The translations under genes and the position numbers were made by a program. The notes beneath the pieces are model-generated. The model made no database searches and had not been told where the DNA came from. It saw only the letters and a list, made by a program, of their open reading frames with translations. Of a DNA stretch of 64,000 nucleotides, positions 56,677 through 64,000 are shown piece after piece (position 1 is the first letter of the stretch; every line of letters starts with the position of its first letter). Source of the stretch: Acinetobacter portensis (GTDB taxonomy: Bacteria; Pseudomonadota; Gammaproteobacteria; Pseudomonadales; Moraxellaceae); NCBI RefSeq assembly GCF_023158935.1, contig NZ_CP096120.1, forward strand, positions 992,001 to 1,056,000, written 5' to 3'.

Positions 56677-58697
56677 TGACAATGAATAGATTAATTAATA
56701 ATTCAATTATATTAACGCTTGGTATTATCCTCATTACGCAAAGTATATTTTTACCATTTGCCGTTAGTGCATTATTCGCAGTTGTAATTATTATTTTGTA
56801 TTTTAAATTAGCTAAACAAGAAAAACGTATATCGAAAGTAATTACATTTTTGTTTGTTATAGTCTCTTTAGCAGCTATTTTCTTTTCTTATAAAACTTTT
56901 ATTGGTATTGAAGCTGGCGTTGCTGTTCTAGCTACGTTTCTATTTGCTAAAGCAATGGAAATTAAGGCTAAACGTGATGTGATTATTCTTTTGAATTTTG
57001 CATTATTTGTAAGTGCAAGTAGCTTTTTATATAGCCAATCTTTATGGATGGCATTACTGGTTATATCGTGTTTATTGAGTTGTTTGGTTGGATTGTATCG
57101 CCTACAAACAAGTGAGTTTTCGAATCATCAAATATCTAAAATAAGTATATTTCAGGATGCACGGCATGTTGGAAAGTTTATTGTTTTTGCACTCCCATTT
57201 TTTATTTTACTCTTTTTGTTTTTTCCAAGATTACCGCCGCTTTGGCACATTCCAATTCCAGACCAAAATAAAGGTATAACAGGAATTAGTGAGACAATGT
57301 CTCCAGGGGACATTGCTGAGCTATCGCAATCTTCTGAATTGGCTTTTCGAATAATTGGCGATATGAAAAAATTGCCTAATCAGTCTGATTTATATTGGAG
57401 AGGACTGGTTCTTGATCAATATGATGGGCAACAATGGACAAGTAATTTTGCTAATCAGCAACCATCACTGAACGCTCATTTTGAAAAAAGTAGTCAAAAT
57501 TTTGAGTATGAATATTTAGCAGCTGATGTTCGAACAAAATGGGTGATGTCTTTAGAAAAATCTGTTCCTATTCAAGAAAAATATGTATTAAGAACAGATT
57601 GGAGTGTTGTTCCAATTCGACCAAATGGACGAATTCAACCTGTAAAAATGCAATGGATTGGCAAAGCCCAATTTAATTTAAATGTTAATGTTGTGCCTAA
57701 TTGGGTTCAAAGTAGTAATACTCGAGCTCCAACTCAATTTGACTTGCAAGCACAGCAATTTGCGCAAAATTTATTTGTGAAAAGTAATAGAAATCCTGAG
57801 CTGTATATTCAAAATTTACTTAAATGGTTTAAAGAAAATAATTTTACTTATACATTAAGTCCTGGTTTATTAGGACAAAATAGAATTGATGAGTTTTTAT
57901 TTAAATCTAAACAGGGTTTTTGTGAACATTATGCTTCTAGCTTTGTCATGCTTATGCGTTACGTGGGTATTCCTGCTCGTATCGTTGTTGGGTATCAAGG
58001 TGGGCAGTTGGCACCAGATAGTGAAAGTTGGGAGGTTCGTCAATTAGATGCACATGCATGGACGGAGGTGCTTATCGGTCAGGAATGGATTCGTTATGAT
58101 CCTACCGCAATAATCGCACCTGAACGTGTAGATCGTGGCATGCAGAATTTGATTGCGAATAATCAGCAAGTTTTTGGTGGTAGTCATACCAGCTGGAAAT
58201 ATCAGCAATTCAATTTTTTAAATAAAGCTCGAATTTGGAGTGATTACTTAACTTATCAATGGCAAAGTAAAGTTGTTGGTTATGATGTTCAAAGCCAGAA
58301 AAAGTGGTTTGATCGTTTAGGTTTTAGTAATACTTATACTGCAATTTTAGTTTTAATTTTTGGCATTTTATTGATTGTTAGCGCATATTTTTCTTGGATA
58401 TATTATTTAACTTTTAAATGTAGAGATAAGGTGCAATTGACTTTAAATCGATTGTCGAAACAGTTACCTATTCATCTTCAGAAAAAGCCTTATGAATCTG
58501 TCGCGAGTTGGCTGATTTGCGTTTCTTCAGCCTTAGAGCTAAATGAACATGAACAAGCTTTGATTTGTGAGCTTATAAATTCATATCAAAAGTATGTTTA
58601 TGGCGCTAATAAAGATGAAAAAGATATTCAAATACTATTAAAATTGATTAATAGTTGTTCTGCTATGTTGGCTCAATATAAAAAAGGCTTGTCTTAA
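56676..58697 (+). CDS. TgpA-like membrane transglutaminase-fold protein
   Basis: A 673-residue protein with an N-terminal cluster of membrane helices (DUF3488-like), a periplasmic transglutaminase-like domain and a C-terminal membrane helix with a DUF4129-like tail. The Cys-His-Asp triad is visible in KQGFCEHYASSF, DAHAWTEV and RYDPTA. P. aeruginosa TgpA is an essential homologue with transglutaminase activity. It overlaps the DUF58 stop (TAATG). Confidence 0.88.
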   Translation: MTMNRLINNSIILTLGIILITQSIFLPFAVSALFAVVIIILYFKLAKQEKRISKVITFLFVIVSLAAIFFSYKTFIGIEAGVAVLATFLFAKAMEIKAKRDVIILLNFALFVSASSFLYSQSLWMALLVISCLLSCLVGLYRLQTSEFSNHQISKISIFQDARHVGKFIVFALPFFILLFLFFPRLPPLWHIPIPDQNKGITGISETMSPGDIAELSQSSELAFRIIGDMKKLPNQSDLYWRGLVLDQYDGQQWTSNFANQQPSLNAHFEKSSQNFEYEYLAADVRTKWVMSLEKSVPIQEKYVLRTDWSVVPIRPNGRIQPVKMQWIGKAQFNLNVNVVPNWVQSSNTRAPTQFDLQAQQFAQNLFVKSNRNPELYIQNLLKWFKENNFTYTLSPGLLGQNRIDEFLFKSKQGFCEHYASSFVMLMRYVGIPARIVVGYQGGQLAPDSESWEVRQLDAHAWTEVLIGQEWIRYDPTAIIAPERVDRGMQNLIANNQQVFGGSHTSWKYQQFNFLNKARIWSDYLTYQWQSKVVGYDVQSQKKWFDRLGFSNTYTAILVLIFGILLIVSAYFSWIYYLTFKCRDKVQLTLNRLSKQLPIHLQKKPYESVASWLICVSSALELNEHEQALICELINSYQKYVYGANKDEKDIQILLKLINSCSAMLAQYKKGLS

Positions 58698-58729
58698 AAT
58701 TTTTAAATGACTATGATTTCAGCCAATTT

Positions 58730-58806
58730 AGGTGTATAGCTCAGTTGGTTAGAGCGCTACGTTGACATCGTAGAGGTCTCCAGTTCGAGTCTGGATATAC
58801 CTACCA
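58730..58806 (+). tRNA. tRNA-Val (anticodon GAC)
   Basis: A full cloverleaf: acceptor AGGTGTA with TATACCT (one G-U pair), D-arm GCTC/GAGC, anticodon stem CTACG/CGTAG with loop TTGACAT, T-arm TCCAG/CTGGA with TTCGAGT, and an encoded CCA. The anticodon GAC is at 58764-58766 and reads GUC/GUU valine codons. 77 bases. Confidence 0.97.
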
Positions 58807-58828
58807 AAATTTAGAGATAGAAATAGAA

Positions 58829-58865
58829 AAAGGTTTTAAGCAAAAACAGCTTAAAACCTTTTTTT
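58829..58865 (+). terminator. Terminator after tRNA-Val
   Basis: A perfect 12-bp stem (58830-58841 with 58849-58860, arm AAGGTTTTAAGC) is followed by a T-run. Confidence 0.9.
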
Positions 58866-59521
58866 ATTGTTTGAACTAAAGTAAATCGTTCATGGTAAAG
58901 TTTTTATAATTAAAGGAAGTTAGATTAATTATTGAGGTAATGAATCTTCAATAATCCTATTATAAATTCCCAATAAATGATTAAAAATTACGACAAAAGC
59001 AGATGCTTTTAATCATAAAAAAGCAGTCAATTTAAGACATTTTTTCTATTAAAATACAAATATGTTTAAAGTTTATACTGTCATTTAGTTGGTGAATGGT
59101 GTTTGCTATGAAAGTAATTCAATAACTTTAGTCTATATTGACTTTAGGATTATAAAAAATGGTGTTTGAATTGTTCATATTGTGTACTAATTTAGATATG
59201 TGTTTTATAGGTTATTTTATTATATTCTTAATTTAATTAATGACTTATTTGAAAAATAAATTGAATTATAGTGTCATCACATTTGAGAATACCTAACATT
59301 TTGCACTTCGAAAAACAGCAAATATCAAGTAGAATAGTGGCACAAGAAAATAGTATAGGTGTGAACAAATGTTAAGCGACATCACAATATGAAATGATAT
59401 TTCATTGAGGGATAAGCTTTGAGCATCGATACTCTTTATGTTTTATTCAAGCAAACCGGTTCGCAGAAACTGAGTCAAAAGCTCAGTTCTAAAAAACTTA
59501 ATCTATCGCAAGGGGCTATAT
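58866..59521. other. About 650-bp AT-rich non-coding region upstream of icd
   Basis: No ORF of convincing composition on either strand. A short palindrome AAAAGCAGATGCTTTT lies at 58994-59009. Near the end a 62-codon frame starts at TTG 59419, eight bases after GAGGGA, and overlaps the icd start; it may be a translated leader or chance. Confidence 0.5.
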
Positions 59522-61753
59522 ATGGCTGGTGGAAAGTCAAAAATCATTTATACACTGACCGACGAGGCGCCATTATTGGCAACTTACTCACTACTGCCGA
59601 TCATTGAGACCTTTACTAAGCCAGCTGGCGTAGAAATTGTTAAAAGTGACATTTCTGTAGCTGTACGTGTACTCGCAGAATTTGCAGATTATTTAAAAGA
59701 CGAACAAAAAGTTCCTGATACTCTTGCAGAGTTGGGTCGTCTTACTCAAGATCCAGATACGAATATTATCAAGCTTCCTAACATTAGTGCGTCTGTTGGC
59801 CAATTAACAGCATGTATTAAAGAGCTTCAATCTAAAGGTTATGCGATTCCTGATTACCCAGAAAATCCTACAACTGAAGAAGAAAAAGCGATTAAAGCTC
59901 GTTATAGCAAATGTTTAGGTTCTGCTGTAAATCCAGTTTTACGTGAAGGTAACTCTGACCGTCGTGCACCTGCTGCAGTTAAAAACTACGTTAAAAAACA
60001 TCCACACTCTATGAGCGAGTGGAAGCAGTGGTCACAAACTCACGTTTCACATATGAGCGAAGGTGACTTCTATCACGGTGAAAAGTCTATGACTTTAGAC
60101 CGCGCTCGTGACGTGAAAATGGAATTAGTGACTAAGTCTGGTCAAACAATTGTTCTCAAGCCAAAAGTTGCGCTTAAAGACGGTGAAATTATCGATTCAA
60201 TGTTCATGAGCAAGAAAGCGCTTTGCGATTTCTATGAAAAAGAACTTGAAGATTGTCGTGAAGCGGGCATTTTGTTCTCTTTACACGTTAAAGCAACAAT
60301 GATGAAAGTTTCACACCCGATCGTATTCGGTCACTGTGTGAAAATTTACTACAAAGAAGCTTTTGAAAAGCACGGTAAATTATTCGAAGAGCTAGGCGTA
60401 AACGTAAATAACGGTATGGCTGGTCTTTATGAAAAGATCGAATCTTTACCGACATCTGTACGTGAAGAAATCATTGCAGATTTACACGCTTGCCAAGAAC
60501 ACCGTCCTGCTTTAGCAATGGTTGATTCTGCAAAAGGTATCACAAACTTCCATTCACCAAACGACGTAATTGTAGATGCTTCTATGCCTGCAATGATCCG
60601 TGGTGGTGGTAAAATGTGGGGTGCTGATGGCAAACCTTACGACTGTAAAGCTGTAATGCCTGAATCTACATTCGCTCGTATTTACCAAGAAATGATCAAT
60701 TTCTGCAAGTGGAATGGCAACTTCGATCCAAAAACTATGGGTACTGTACCTAACGTTGGTTTGATGGCGCAAAAAGCTGAAGAATACGGTTCACATGACA
60801 AAACTTTCGAAATTTCAGAAGATGGTGTTGCGAACATCGTTGATCTTGAAACTGGCGAAGTGTTGATGTCACAAAATGTGGAAGAAGGCGATATCTGGCG
60901 TATGTGTCAGGTGAAAGACGCACCGATCCGTGACTGGGTGAAACTTGCGGTAACACGCGCGCGTAACTCTGGCATGCCGGCAATCTTCTGGCTTGACCCG
61001 TACCGTCCACACGAAAATGAATTGATCAAGAAAGTTGAAAAATACTTGAAAGATCATGACACTGACGGTTTAGACATCCAAATTATGTCTCAAGTACGTG
61101 CAATGCGTTACACACTTGAGCGTGTTGCGCGTGGTCTAGACACAATTTCTGTTACTGGTAACATTTTACGTGACTACTTAACAGATTTGTTCCCAATTAT
61201 GGAATTGGGTACTTCTGCGAAAATGCTTTCTATCGTGCCTTTAATGGCTGGTGGTGGTATGTACGAAACTGGCGCAGGCGGTTCGGCACCTAAGCACGTA
61301 CAACAACTTGTAGAAGAAAACCATTTACGTTGGGATTCTTTAGGTGAGTTCATGGCTCTAGCTGTGTCACTTGAAGAAATGGGTATTAAAGAAAATAATC
61401 CAAGCATTAAATTGCTTGCTAAAACTTTAGACCAAGCAACTGGTAAATTACTTGATAACGACAAGTCTCCATCACGTCGTACGGGTGAGCTTGATAACCG
61501 TGGTAGCCATTTCTACCTTGCTAAATTCTGGGCTGAAGCGCTTGTTGAGCAAGACGAAAATGCTGAGCTGAAAGCACAGTTTGCTCCATTAGCAAAAGCA
61601 CTTGCTGAAAACGAAGATAAAATCGTTGCTGAGTTAGCTGCTGTTCAAGGTAAAGCTGCTGATATCGGTGGTTACTATGCTGTAGATCAAGAAAAAGTAA
61701 ATGCTGTTATGCGTCCAAGCGCAACATTAAATGCAGTACTTGCTTCTGTTTAA
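59522..61753 (+). CDS. icd: Isocitrate dehydrogenase (NADP+), monomeric type
   Basis: Catalyses NADP-dependent oxidative decarboxylation of isocitrate to 2-oxoglutarate in the TCA cycle. The 743-residue length and sequence are those of the monomeric IDH family (IDH-II), unrelated in fold size to the dimeric E. coli enzyme. Conserved blocks seen: [32 protein letters not shown], and the late [18 protein letters not shown]. Start ATG 59522 has AAGGGG nearby. A strong terminator follows. Confidence 0.96.
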   Translation: MAGGKSKIIYTLTDEAPLLATYSLLPIIETFTKPAGVEIVKSDISVAVRVLAEFADYLKDEQKVPDTLAELGRLTQDPDTNIIKLPNISASVGQLTACIKELQSKGYAIPDYPENPTTEEEKAIKARYSKCLGSAVNPVLREGNSDRRAPAAVKNYVKKHPHSMSEWKQWSQTHVSHMSEGDFYHGEKSMTLDRARDVKMELVTKSGQTIVLKPKVALKDGEIIDSMFMSKKALCDFYEKELEDCREAGILFSLHVKATMMKVSHPIVFGHCVKIYYKEAFEKHGKLFEELGVNVNNGMAGLYEKIESLPTSVREEIIADLHACQEHRPALAMVDSAKGITNFHSPNDVIVDASMPAMIRGGGKMWGADGKPYDCKAVMPESTFARIYQEMINFCKWNGNFDPKTMGTVPNVGLMAQKAEEYGSHDKTFEISEDGVANIVDLETGEVLMSQNVEEGDIWRMCQVKDAPIRDWVKLAVTRARNSGMPAIFWLDPYRPHENELIKKVEKYLKDHDTDGLDIQIMSQVRAMRYTLERVARGLDTISVTGNILRDYLTDLFPIMELGTSAKMLSIVPLMAGGGMYETGAGGSAPKHVQQLVEENHLRWDSLGEFMALAVSLEEMGIKENNPSIKLLAKTLDQATGKLLDNDKSPSRRTGELDNRGSHFYLAKFWAEALVEQDENAELKAQFAPLAKALAENEDKIVAELAAVQGKAADIGGYYAVDQEKVNAVMRPSATLNAVLASV

Positions 61754-61796
61754 GTATTGATAACTATGTCACTTATTTAAATAGGTGATTTAGGAA

Positions 61797-61825
61797 AAGC
61801 CGATGTTATTACATCGGCTTTTTTA
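61797..61825 (+). terminator. Terminator of icd
   Basis: A perfect 10-bp stem (AAGCCGATGT 61797-61806 with ACATCGGCTT 61811-61820), TATT loop, T-run after. Confidence 0.92.
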
Positions 61826-61880
61826 TTTCACTGTTTTATTGGTATTTATCTTTTAAAATAATAATTTACTAAATACACTT

Positions 61881-61904
61881 AGGTGTTGAGGTGTTGAGGT
61901 GTTT
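61881..61904 (+). repeat. Three-unit 8-bp tandem repeat
   Basis: AGGTGTTG, AGGTGTTG, AGGTGTTT at 61881-61904, in otherwise AT-rich non-coding DNA between icd and a small membrane-protein gene. It could vary in copy number between strains. Confidence 0.7.
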
Positions 61905-62082
61905 ATTTAAATATATCCAATTGTTTTATTTGAAATATTTATATACCTTCAAAAGGTTGGTATAATTTTTTCCTTATGCTTAAAAATACATAAAAAAGCG
62001 AGTTAGTGACTTAATTAAAAGATATAGTGTTAATATTTGCTAAATATTTAAATAAAAAAAACTAAATTTATTGAGGCTTAAA

Positions 62083-62259
62083 GTGTTCAAAATGATTGCG
62101 GGAGTAACTTTTATTGTTGTTCTAATACTTGGATTTATTGTCCATCAAGATATGAAAGAAAAGCAGCATAAAGAATTAAAATTGCTTATAGAGGATGCTA
62201 GAAGTTCAATGGGTGAAACAGAGCAAAATAAAAATTATTATGCACCTAAAAATAAATAG
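62083..62259 (+). CDS. Small single-pass membrane protein
   Basis: The GTG at 62083 (GAGG six bases before it) gives 58 residues; in-frame ATG 62092 and TTG 62071 are alternatives. One hydrophobic helix (GVTFIVVLILGFIV) near the N-terminus is followed by a charged helix with HQDMKEKQHKELKLLIEDARS. Function unknown. Membrane topology is N-terminus in or out undetermined. Confidence 0.6.
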   Translation: MFKMIAGVTFIVVLILGFIVHQDMKEKQHKELKLLIEDARSSMGETEQNKNYYAPKNK

Positions 62260-62359
62260 TTTTTATACTGATAGTTTGAGTAACAAATAGATTTAAATTT
62301 TTCTTAACTAAACAATGCTTGAAAATGAAAAATTTAGAAACTTTAAAAAATCAATGTGA

Positions 62360-62460
62360 TATAATTACAAAATTGGAAGGTTTAATTAAATATTTTTTTA
62401 AATTATATATTTAATTTCAAGTAAATAGACAGGGCTGCATATTATTTATGCAGCTTTTTT
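62360..62460 (+). ncRNA. Candidate small RNA or small-peptide transcript
   Basis: TATAAT at 62360-62365 could start a transcript near 62372 that ends at a good terminator, the GCTGCAT/ATGCAGC hairpin (62434-62440 with 62448-62454) plus T6. No gene in the vicinity needs this terminator. A 29-codon frame, ATG 62325 to TAA 62414, begins upstream of the -10. Both readings are tentative. Confidence 0.4.
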
Positions 62461-62461
62461 G
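62434..62461 (+). terminator. Orphan rho-independent terminator
   Basis: Stem GCTGCAT with ATGCAGC, seven-base loop, then T6. It sits between the small membrane-protein gene and the purine permease. Confidence 0.82.
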
Positions 62462-62530
62462 TTTACTTATTTAATAGATTCATTTGGTTATTTTTGTTGC
62501 CAAATTAATTGAAGACCTCATTTTTTAAAT

Positions 62531-62548
62531 TTGGCATAACCATTGCAA
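62531..62548 (+). promoter_or_regulatory. Sigma-54 promoter of purine permease
   Basis: TTGGCATAACCATTGCAA places GG (-24) and GC (-12) exactly 10 bases apart, the RpoN consensus. Transcription would start near 62557, leaving a leader of about 67 bases with a small hairpin AATATAC/GTATATT (62562-62582). An upstream TTTGG/CCAAA inverted repeat at 62483-62504 may be an activator site. Confidence 0.8.
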
Positions 62549-62623
62549 CAAGTTTTTTAGGAATATACCTTTTTAGTATATTTAAAAAATCTTGGCATTA
62601 AGTTTATTAACAGGGGCTAGGTC

Positions 62624-63946
62624 ATGACGACTCCTAATCCGTCTTCAGTGAGTGTGCTAGAGCGCTTGTTTAAGCTCAGCGAAAACAAAACGACTTTTCG
62701 TACAGAAGTTCTAGCAGGTATAACGACATTCTTAGCAATGAGTTATATCATTATTGTCAATCCAATGATTTTATCCGCAACAGGGATGGATCATGGGGCT
62801 GTCTTTGTTGCAACATGTCTTGCAGCTGCAATTGGCTGCGTAGTAATGGGCATAATTGCAAATTATCCTATCGCTCTTGCACCTGGTATGGGGCTTAACG
62901 CTTACTTTACCTATTCAGTTTGTTTGGGTATGGGCGTGCCTTGGCAAACGGCTTTAGCAGCAGTTTTTGTATCGGGTATTGTTTTTATTGCTATTAGTAT
63001 GTTCAAAATTCGTGAAGCCATTGTGAATGCAATTCCAATGTCTCTGAAGTTTGCTATTGGTGGTGGTATTGGTTTATTCCTTGCATTAGTTGCACTAAAA
63101 AATGCCGGTATTATTGTAGATAATCCTGCAACGCTAGTAGGTTTAGGTGATTTAAAACAGCCATCTGTATTACTTGCACTTTTAGGTTTCCTTTTAATTG
63201 TTGTTATGCACCATTTTAAAGTTCGTGGTGCAATTGTCATTAGTATTTTGGCAATTACAGGTATAGCAACAGTTTTGGGCTACAACGAGTTTAAAGGCGT
63301 TGTTGGTGAAATTCCTTCTTTAGCACCAACGCTTATGCAGATGAACTTTGAAGGTTTATTTACTGCAAGTTTAATTGGCGTTATTTTTGTATTTTTCTTG
63401 GTCGATTTATTTGACTCAACAGGTACATTAGTTGGTGTTTCACACCGCGCAGGTTTACTGAAAGATGGTAAATTACCACGCTTGAAAAAAGCTTTATTTG
63501 CCGATTCATCTGCAATTGTTGCGGGCGCTGCGTTGGGTACATCTTCAACTACGCCTTATATTGAATCTTCAGCAGGTGTTGCAGCAGGTGGTCGTACAGG
63601 CTTAACTGCTGTTGTTGTGGGTATTTTATTTATTCTGTGTTTATTCTTAGCACCATTGGCTCAATCTGTACCAGGTTTTGCAACTGCTCCGGCATTATTA
63701 TTTGTTGGTGTGTTGATGATTCAAGGTATTACCAATATTGATTGGGAAGACATCACAGAAGCAGTTCCAGCATTTTTAACCATTATTTTCATGCCATTTT
63801 CATATTCAATTGCAGATGGTATTGCAATGGGCTTTATTAGCTACGCATTAATTAAACTATTTACAGGTAAAGCTAAAACTGTACCTTATATGGTTTGGAT
63901 TGTTGCTGCGCTTTGGGTATTAAAATTTGCATTGTTTGGTGGCTAA
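62624..63946 (+). CDS. NCS2-family purine permease (AzgA-like)
   Basis: A 440-residue polytopic membrane protein of the nucleobase:cation symporter-2 family, AzgA/YjcD-like group for adenine, guanine and hypoxanthine. Seen: RTEVLAGITTFLAMSYIIIVNP at the N-terminus, APGMGLNAYFTY, and the AGAALGTSSTTPYIESSAGVAAGGRTGLTA motif. The ATG has AGGGG upstream. The sigma-54 promoter implies nitrogen-limitation control, fitting use of purines as a nitrogen source. Confidence 0.92.
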   Translation: MTTPNPSSVSVLERLFKLSENKTTFRTEVLAGITTFLAMSYIIIVNPMILSATGMDHGAVFVATCLAAAIGCVVMGIIANYPIALAPGMGLNAYFTYSVCLGMGVPWQTALAAVFVSGIVFIAISMFKIREAIVNAIPMSLKFAIGGGIGLFLALVALKNAGIIVDNPATLVGLGDLKQPSVLLALLGFLLIVVMHHFKVRGAIVISILAITGIATVLGYNEFKGVVGEIPSLAPTLMQMNFEGLFTASLIGVIFVFFLVDLFDSTGTLVGVSHRAGLLKDGKLPRLKKALFADSSAIVAGAALGTSSTTPYIESSAGVAAGGRTGLTAVVVGILFILCLFLAPLAQSVPGFATAPALLFVGVLMIQGITNIDWEDITEAVPAFLTIIFMPFSYSIADGIAMGFISYALIKLFTGKAKTVPYMVWIVAALWVLKFALFGG

Positions 63947-63962
63947 TTACACCAAGTAAAGC

Positions 63963-63998
63963 AAAGGGTGTAAACTTTGTTTACACCCTTTTTTATTT
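63963..63998 (+). terminator. Terminator of purine permease gene
   Basis: A perfect 13-bp stem (63963-63975 with 63979-63991) with loop TTT and a T-rich run at the window edge. Confidence 0.88.
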
Positions 63999-64000
63999 TC

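Noticed and set aside
58994..59009. AAAAGCAGATGCTTTT as a terminator
   Set aside because: The loop would be only two bases and no T-run follows; no gene needs it.

Overview
The window looks like a piece of an Acinetobacter chromosome. It is AT-rich, and it carries the dat-ddc pair for 1,3-diaminopropane synthesis, a long-form GAPDH, monomeric NADP-isocitrate dehydrogenase, a PHO-box pst operon, a FimX/PilZ-type pair, epmB-efp and a GAC-anticodon tRNA-Val. No genus-specific marker such as 16S rRNA is present, so the genus is an inference from gene content. Almost everything is chromosomal housekeeping. The only mobile DNA seen is two identical copies of a 732-bp IS1595-family element.

Layout. 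1-9.5 kb: the 3' part of an unrecognised gene, gap, a divergent quinone-reductase/HxlR regulator pair, a cold-shock/membrane/Excalibur fusion protein, an MFS exporter, obgE and proB. 9.6-10.5 kb: the first IS, abutting the remnant of a truncated gene. 10.5-23.2 kb: a PAP2 phosphatase, a SIMPL protein, dat-ddc with a structured leader, a secreted amidohydrolase, pstSCAB and sohB. 23.2-24.6 kb: the second IS, inserted at codon 7 of a small membrane-protein gene. 24.8-28.7 kb: the conserved nudJ-mnmA-hflD-purB operon. 28.9-34.3 kb: an FAD amine oxidase, a DJ-1/PfpI protein, secreted unknowns, a gamma-carbonic-anhydrase-like protein, a D,D-carboxypeptidase and two secreted paralogues in tandem. 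34.3-39 kb: surE, nlpD-like, a LysR regulator, argD and grxD. 39-46 kb: a Lon-like protease, an AmpG permease with a large periplasmic insertion, gloA, a bile-acid/sodium symporter-type gene and rpmE with a structured leader. 46-52 kb: the FimX-like and PilZ-like genes, epmB and efp. 52-58.8 kb: cstA-ybdD, the moxR/DUF58/transglutaminase operon and tRNA-Val. 59.5-64 kb: icd, a small membrane protein, a candidate small RNA and an NCS2 purine permease behind a sigma-54 promoter.

Functional links. dat and ddc overlap by one base and make 1,3-diaminopropane from aspartate semialdehyde. pstSCAB sits behind a PHO box, and a strong hairpin after pstS probably sets subunit stoichiometry. epmB and efp are divergent and act on the same translation factor. 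The nudJ-mnmA-hflD-purB order is the same as in E. coli. AmpG, the D,D-carboxypeptidase, NlpD and the PAP2 phosphatase all belong to envelope metabolism but are scattered.

No defence island, CRISPR array, prophage or biosynthetic cluster was seen. The points most worth following are the Ig-like insertion in AmpG, the cold-shock/TM/Excalibur fusion, the tandem secreted paralogues, the dat leader RNA, the sigma-54 promoter of the purine permease, and the two IS copies that bracket 12.7 kb.
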